Below are positions 58,614-64,000 of a stretch of 64,000 bases of DNA, piece after piece (position 1 is the stretch's first letter; every line of letters starts with the position of its first letter). A program made the position numbers and the translations under genes. Under the pieces are notes generated by a model. That model did no database searches. It was given only the letters and a program-made list of their open reading frames with translations, and was not told where the DNA came from. The stretch is taken from the NCBI RefSeq assembly GCF_026914265.1, contig NC_069124.1, forward strand, positions 32,759,383 through 32,823,382, given 5' to 3'. Origin of the DNA: Mya arenaria. Its lineage: Eukaryota; Mollusca; Bivalvia; Myida; Myidae.

Positions 58614-59694
58614 GGCGGAGCTCTTTTTTTGAATTTTTAGGTGTTATAGTCCGAGTCTTGGTTGTCTGGCTACGCTCAAACACTATGTACTCTAAACTAT
58701 TGCATCTGTGAGGCCCGTCCGCCAGAACTCTGGACTTATTACTTACAATTACAGTATTGATAAATGAAAATTTAAGTTATCTGATACTGACTTATATATG
58801 TCTGTCTCTGTCACTTATTTCCATTGGTGGAATAGATTATCATTAGTGCTGCTTATCTATTAATCTAATATAATTAATTTATGCTTACATTCATATGTCC
58901 GATAAACATTTTTGACTGTGAGAGTTATTGCACCTGGTGTGTGTGGCCAAGCAGAGTCTTTAGTGCAAAGTGCGTTGAGCGGGCAGGGCACAGAGGCCCG
59001 GGTTAGGGGCTATTATCTGTGATAGTTTATGTGCAATAGTGTTTTAGTTTCCATACATTGCAACTCGTAACTTCGCTTCACAGTTGGCATAACAATGAAC
59101 ATTATTATCAGTAAGGGGTCCAGACAAACAGAGGTTCTAAACTTCAGAGTTACTGATGAAATTAGGATTGAGAGATTTCATCTTCAGACTATTGTTAATA
59201 TCTTTTTTCTCGGACATTTGTATCATAAACCTAATGGAAGTTTTCAGAAATTATTGTTATTTTGGGGTCCAGATTAGAATCATTATGCACCTGCTGTTAG
59301 CCGCTAAAAGGAGTAAAAGCGATTTGGAATGTCGACGCCATTTTCGCAATACAAATGTACATGACCTATATATTTGGTATTTTGCAAATTGATATTATTC
59401 ATATTTGGCATATTAAGACAGTTTGTCATATTAATTCATAACATTTTACCAATCATTTGGGCTTGTTTAAAATATGTTATTGCGTACATGGTGTTCAAGA
59501 AAATTTGTCCGCTGATCAAAATTCTGAAAGACAAATATATATAAGCTATATAATATAATATTTTTGGGCCAAAGCATATATTTACGAGTATTTGGGTACC
59601 TTAGAATCAGCTGACTCATTTTCAAATAATAGTTACCTTAGTTTTCAAAATAAATAGCTTAAACTTATTGAAAGTCTTTATTGTTTATTTCACA
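58614..59694 (+). other. 3' flank of gene B
   Basis: Conserved counterpart of 14363-15489; no additional gene. It contains the same GTGAGGCCCGTCCGCCAGAA block. Confidence 0.5.
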
Positions 59695-59880
59695 TGCTAA
59701 CTAAGTCGCTATTGTCGGCGCGAGTGTGTGGTCTATGTTGTTGGGAAAAACCGAATGACCCAGAGGAAACCGGTTTGTCCGGCCTGGTGTCCACAAACAA
59801 CCTTGCCAGCGCCCAGATCGGGAATCGAACCCGGGTTGCCTTAGAGAGAAGCGAGTGCGCTAACTACGGCGCTAACCTTT
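59695..59880 (-). repeat. tRNA-derived SINE at the right edge of copy B
   Basis: The minus strand reads TTAGCGCCGTAGTTAGCGCA (A-box-like), then GGGTTCGATTCCCG (intact B-box core), then a body with ACCGGTTTCCTCTGGGTCAT. It is better preserved than its partner at 15490-15665. Confidence 0.8.
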
Positions 59881-60359
59881 AAAGAAGAGATAGGGACTGA
59901 GATTTGATTTAAGAATTTTCGTGATATTAGGCCGTGGGCTCCCTTTAAGCCTAATTGTGGCTAATCTTGGTACTTTTCGGGCATAACGAGCTGGCAGCAC
60001 ATCAAGTCGGTTTTATTACATTTTACTTTGAATCTAATGAAACCAATTTGTCATAATGCCGAAAAATATAGTTAAATAGCAGATTTGTACACCACTTGCC
60101 TGGTCTGCCTTAAGGTCTTTTTAGTAAAAAAGGTACAAAAGCTCACACTACATTCAATATTGTGAACTTTATCGTGACCCGCCTATGTCCGTTCAACGTA
60201 TGCCACTAAAGTAATGGAAATTACAGTGGTACCATTTACCGAGAGCTTGTATGTGATCAGCCTATGTTCGTTTTAATATCATTATAAATGTATCAGATTA
60301 GAATAAAAATTGATCAGTCAGTATAATATATATCTAATAACTAAAAATTGAAACGTCCC
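59881..60359. other. Non-coding stretch
   Basis: Nothing recognised outside the duplicated block. Confidence 0.4.
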
Positions 60360-61245
60360 TTATACCGAGTCTGTTTGGCATATGTTTCAGTGTCTGCTTC
60401 TCTCTATGCCCCTGTGTGTACCTCTTTCTATGCCTCTGTGTCTTTTTTTCGATGTGCCCCAGTGTTTTCTTCTCTCCATGCCCCAGTGTGTACTTCTCTC
60501 TATGTCACTGTGTATAATTCTCTCTATGTCTCTGTGTGTACTCCTATGTATGTCCCAGCGTCTAAATCCATGTAAGCGCTAGTGTCTACTTAGTTCTATG
60601 CCCCTGTGTCTACTTCTCTCTATGCCCCTATGTCTACTTCTCTTTATGTCCCTGTGTCTACTTCTCCCTATGCCCATTTGTCTTCTCTCTATGCCACTGT
60701 GTGTACCTCTTTCTATGCCCCTGTGTCTACTTTTCTCCATTCCCCTGTGTCTTCTCTGTATGCCCATGTGTCTACTTCTCTCTATGCCCTTGTCTCTACT
60801 TCTCTCTATGTCCATTTGTCTACTTCCATGTATGCCCCTGTTTGTACTTCTCTGTATGCCCGTGTGTCTACTTCTCTCTATGCCAATGTGTCTACTTCCA
60901 TGTATGCCCCTGTTTGTACTTCTCTGTATGCCCGTGTGTCTACTTCTCTCTATGTCAATGTGTCTACTTCCATGTATGCCCCTGTTTGTACTTCTCTGTA
61001 TGCCCGTGTGTCTACTTCTCTTTATGTCAATGTGTCTACTTCCATGTATGCCCCTGTTTGTACTTCTCTGTATGCCCTTGTGTCTACTTCTCTCTATGCC
61101 CCTGTGTCTACTTCTCTCTGTGACCCTGAGTCTACTTCTCTCTATGCCCATTTGTCTTCTCTCTATCCCCCTGTGTCTACTCTCTATGCCCATGTGTCTG
61201 CTTCTCTTTATGTCCCTGTGTCTACTTCTCTCTATGTTTGCCATG
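60360..61245. repeat. 24-bp minisatellite, pyrimidine-rich on the plus strand
   Basis: About 36 units of TCTACTTCTCTCTATGCCCC then TGTG. A longer period of about 72 bp (TCTACTTCCATGTATGCCCC, TGTTTGTACTTCTCTGTATG, CCCGTG) repeats four times between about 60825 and 61075. As 24 is a multiple of three, all frames on both strands stay open for up to 278 codons. These long frames are by-products of the repeat, not genes. Confidence 0.92.
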
Positions 61246-61995
61246 TTAGTGATGGATGTCAATAAGTCAGATTGCTTAAAAGCAATGTTCGATCTTGTTT
61301 TGTCACCAATCATGGCCTCCATAACCAACTGCGAACATTGCTCTAAAATAGTAACTGCTCGCATGCATGCGATCTGTTGCGACGTTTGTGAATGTTGACA
61401 ACATCGTAAATGCAATTCAGGTGTATCTGCGCAGCAGTACCAACAGATGGTAAAAAAGAGCTAAATCTGGCATGGAGATGTGATGAATGCCGAATGGATG
61501 TCGACGATCAGTCCAATTCTACGGCATCGATCGATATAACTCTACCGGCTATGAACATCAGTGCATCGCCGATACGCCTGCTGTCTACGACGTTTGTCAG
61601 AGCAGCCGACGAAGTAGCAGACGCTGACGAAGTAGCCGAAGAGGGAGCAGACGACGAATCCAACGCAGTAGCCGCCGCCGACAAAGTAGCAGACGACACC
61701 ATCAGCACCAACGCCGCTGATGGTATCCTGGAACACCGGACGTTTGACATCTCGAACAGGAGCCTCGATCGACCACATCATCCACTGGATGAGTCGCTAC
61801 CATGAGTCGCTACGGGACAGGCCCCTAGACAAAGAGGTTCCCGCTGATGTACCGGTGACATTTGAGGTCGTAGAGGGTGGCTGCAAGGGAGGTGGCCGGA
61901 AGCTCGTCAGTAGTGCCGGATACACATACACAGCTCGCCGTAACAAGGGTGGTCGCACTTAACTGGACGTGCAGTATAAGAAGCAAGAAGATGAC
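61246..61995 (+). pseudogene. Decayed PHD-finger plus FLYWCH zinc-finger gene
   Basis: Downstream of the minisatellite the frame reads CEHCSKIVTARMHAICCDVC, a PHD-type C-x2-C...C-x2-C pattern. The usual tryptophan codon is TGA (near 61396), followed by QHRKCNSGVSAQQYQQM. A frameshift in an A run near 61455 gives LAWRCDECRMDVDD, completing the finger. An acidic A/D/E/V linker follows (61590-61700). After a change of frame the segment VTFEVVEGG, GRKLVSSAGYTYTARRN begins a FLYWCH-type finger, and another frame break near 61960 leads to NWTCSIRSKKM. With one nonsense codon and several frameshifts it is not functional. The FLYWCH histidine end is lost where LINE sequence begins. Confidence 0.75.
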
Positions 61996-62300
61996 TTGAC
62001 ATGAACAAAATGGAATTCGTCCTCAATATCATTTAAAATACACAATGTACATTTTCTTTCATGTCTAGGAATTTATTATGTCGACCTATCTCTATATTTG
62101 ATTTATGCCAAGACAAACGTAATTTAGCCAGAACATTTCTATATTTTGTATTTTCTACCAGACTGAGATATGCTAATTGTTCAAAACTAGTTTTAATTTC
62201 ACGGAATACATCTAGAGCAGAGGATAAATCTAACCCAGATCTCCAATTACTGATTATAAGTATCTTCCATGGCCGAGAGTGTAAGATATTTATTTCTCCC
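61996..62300 (-). mobile_element. LINE C-terminal fragment
   Basis: The minus strand encodes a diverged version of the C-terminal region seen in the other two LINEs: FEQLAYLSLVENTKYRNV, LAKLRLSWHKSNIEIGRHN. On its left side, in a shifted frame, comes the start of the Cys/His motif. The element is cut near 62290 by the hairpin repeats and continues at 63355. Confidence 0.8.
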
Positions 62301-63350
62301 ACCTCAGATAAGTAGATCCATTAATTTAACCATGCTAGAAATTCTTTTCTCCCACCTCAGATAAGTAGATCCAATAATTTAACCATGCTAGATATTCTTA
62401 TCTTTGCCCACGGACGAAGATAAAATGCCCGTATGGAACTTCTTTTTAACGGTCACCACATTATAATTACCTCCTTTGTTGAAGGCTGTCGTCAGTAGCA
62501 TCAAGGAAATCTTGTCTTATGGTAATATTTAGAACGCTAATTAATTATTCCTCGCTTCAAATGTCACCATTAAACAGTTTTCACGCACCATTCAAGAAAT
62601 AATGCTTCATTTTCCTTAGAACTATTTAAAAAGACCGATTTGACTATTAACATTAACTGGATCACTGCGCGTTTGGAGAAAAAGCATCTACCATAGCCGC
62701 TCGTGTAAGATAGTTTCATCCCGACCCTCGCGCAGGGTGTTTTGCGGAAACTCGGTAAACCTCGTTTCCGCAAAACACCCTACGCTCGGGTCGGAATGAA
62801 CCTATCTTACACTCTCGGCCATGGAAAATACTTATAATCTTGCCCACGGGCGAAGATAAAATGCCCGTATGGAACTTCTTTTAATGGTCACCACATTGTT
62901 ATTACCTCCCTTGTTGAAGACTGTCGTCTGTAACGCATCATGGAAACCTTGTCTGGTTGCAATATTTAGAACGCGAGTTAATTATTTCTCACTTCAAATG
63001 TCACCAGAAACAGTTTTCACGCACCTTTCAAGAAATAATGCTTCACTCTTCTTAGAACTATTTAAAGACCGATCAGACCATTTACATACTCTGAATCACT
63101 GCGCGAATATCCATGACAACCACGAATTATTGCATACGCAATTTTTTTCACTAAGCACAAAAGAGTTCCGACAAAAAAATACATTTTTACTTAATTTTGT
63201 TTAACTGAGGTGGGAGAAAAAGCATCTACCATAGCCGCTCGTGTAAGAAAGGTTCATCCCGACCCTCGCGCAGGGTGTTTTGAGGAAACTCGGTAAACCT
63301 CGTTTCCGCAAAATACCCTACGCTCGGGTCGGAATGAACCTATCTCGAAG
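62300..63350. repeat. Two tandem units of a repeat with large terminal hairpins, nested in a LINE
   Basis: Unit 1 (about 62395-62825) and unit 2 (about 62830-63345) share CGAAGATAAAATGCCCGTAT, TGGTCACCACATT, CAGTTTTCACGCACC, AAGAAATAATGCTTCA and the end GTTCATCCCGACC. Each ends in a long imperfect palindrome. In unit 1 it spans about 62690-62822: CTCGTGTAAGATAGTTTCAT pairs with CTATCTTACACTCTCGG, and GGTGTTTTGCGGAAAC pairs with GTTTCCGCAAAACACC around a short loop. Unit 2's palindrome is at about 63232-63345. A short CTCCCACCTCAGATAAGTAG block is itself duplicated near 62296 and 62349. Confidence 0.8.
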
Positions 63351-63354
63351 TCTA

Positions 63355-63520
63355 CTCCGAAGAACAGGCACAAAACATTTAATTTTCACAAAACCAGGAT
63401 AAAGCCATTCTTCATTGAGACCAGATGATTGAAGGGTCTCATGAATGTACAATGGGAATCTACCCAAATCTCCATACAAGGCCAAAGTGTTAGTAACAAT
63501 GCTATTTTAAAAAATACAAA
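63355..63520 (-). mobile_element. LINE fragment continuing 61996-62300
   Basis: The minus strand reads SIVTNTLALYGDLGRFPLY and IHETLQSSGLNEEWLYPGF, equivalent to YGELGRYPLYVH in the fragment at 41075-42130 and GDLGRFPLHIH at 20440. In the intact order this precedes the segment at 61996-62300, consistent with a single insertion split by the hairpin repeats. Confidence 0.75.
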
Positions 63521-64000
63521 AACACGGTCTTGAGTAATAAACGCTTTCACACACTCCGCTTGTCAACATACACATCAAAAGGTAAAATATTCAATAAATG
63601 TTCTTCTGAATTATTCCTTTCTTCCTAAATTGGTGTTTGCTCACTCCTATGTTGACGAAACAACTACCCATTTTGTACTATAAAATAAGGTAGACGAACT
63701 GGTAAGGTGACGAAACATCCGGTACCCATCAAGAATATGTGGAATTGAATCACGGTGCTTTAAGAAATTCTTTTATCATTGATGTTTGCACAAAGTTTTA
63801 CTGAAATGTGTTCAAACTTTTCATAAGACTGTTGACTTTGACGTTCGATCTGCATATGTATTCATAAGCATATTGTCACTTAACATGTGTTAAATGACTC
63901 TCCCCCCCATGATTCTGAGGACAGTAAGTCTAGTTCAAGGTCAAGAATCCTATAAACACCTTTTTCTGCAAAATAACTTGAGGACTGTTTTGGACCTGTC
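63521..64000. other. Non-coding end of window
   Basis: Further decayed LINE sequence may continue to about 63600. After that nothing is recognised. Confidence 0.35.

Larger units (their letters stand above)
50695..59880 (+). repeat. Segmental duplication, copy B
   Basis: Colinear with 4255-15665 in the same orientation. It starts with a shortened ~145-bp array (50700-51430), continues through the GTGACGTCACGCCGGAAGTG block near 51919, the upstream flank, all ten exons and 3' flank, and ends at a tRNA-derived SINE (59695-59880). It lacks the extra sequence found in copy A at 7143-7652 and 10735-11625. Confidence 0.92.

Noticed and set aside
60579..61415. Long minus-strand frame (278 codons) of GIERSRHR repeats and a 266-codon plus-strand frame
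   Set aside because: Both are explained by a 24-bp minisatellite whose unit is divisible by three. No non-repetitive domain or splice context supports them.
61410..61805. An intact 131-codon gene
   Set aside because: Its start cuts a PHD finger in the middle. Homology-like pattern in the other frame upstream shows a frameshifted pseudogene, not a separate gene.

Overview
The window looks like nuclear DNA of a mollusc, most likely a bivalve. This is inferred from AT-rich sequence, GT-AG introns, tandem families built on GGTCACTAGGTCAAAT-like and GACCTTGACCTTTGA-like words, tRNA-derived SINEs, abundant LINE relics, a Toll-like receptor with its coding region in one exon, and Harbinger-type and PHD/FLYWCH gene debris. 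No species can be named from sequence alone. There is no prokaryotic operon structure, and most of the window is repeat-derived or intergenic.

The main feature is a direct segmental duplication. Copy A (about 4255-15665) and copy B (about 50695-59880) lie about 46 kb apart. Each carries one apparently intact ten-exon gene (9013-14362 and 54478-58613). They encode related proteins of about 393 and 388 residues that I cannot assign to a family. All ten exons keep their order and phase, and the first nine keep identical lengths. A truncated third copy of the upstream flank lies at 2570-3160. In both genes the last large intron holds a 72-bp tandem array. Each unit repeats the 3' splice acceptor plus the first ~18 bases of exon 9, giving 11 decoy acceptors in copy A and 7 in copy B. 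Most decoys lead straight to a stop codon. Two units in copy B have lost that stop.

Region by region: 1-4250 holds a ~170-bp satellite, the truncated flank and a SINE. Positions 4255-15665 are copy A. Positions 16-25 kb hold a SINE relative, minisatellites and a decayed, 5'-truncated LINE (19600-22900, minus) embedded in another repeat. Positions 25.5-31.5 kb hold a repeat flanked by direct repeats, a HARBI1-type nuclease with one frameshift, an F-box/LRR exon, two inverted-repeat elements and a decayed Myb/SANT partner gene. Positions 33-42 kb hold four further elements: three with terminal inverted repeats and a LINE with a (TTA)n tail, plus a second minus-strand LINE fragment. Positions 43206-45974 (minus) encode a Toll-like receptor complete except for one in-frame TAG. 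Positions 46-50.7 kb are intergenic with two minisatellites, the second abutting copy B. Positions 60-64 kb hold a 24-bp minisatellite, a PHD-FLYWCH pseudogene and a LINE relic with nested hairpin repeats.

Host genes supported: the two paralogues, the Toll-like receptor (possibly a null allele) and an F-box/LRR gene of which only the 3' exon is seen. Exon calls rest on reading frames, splice consensus and agreement between the two copies; no transcript data were available.
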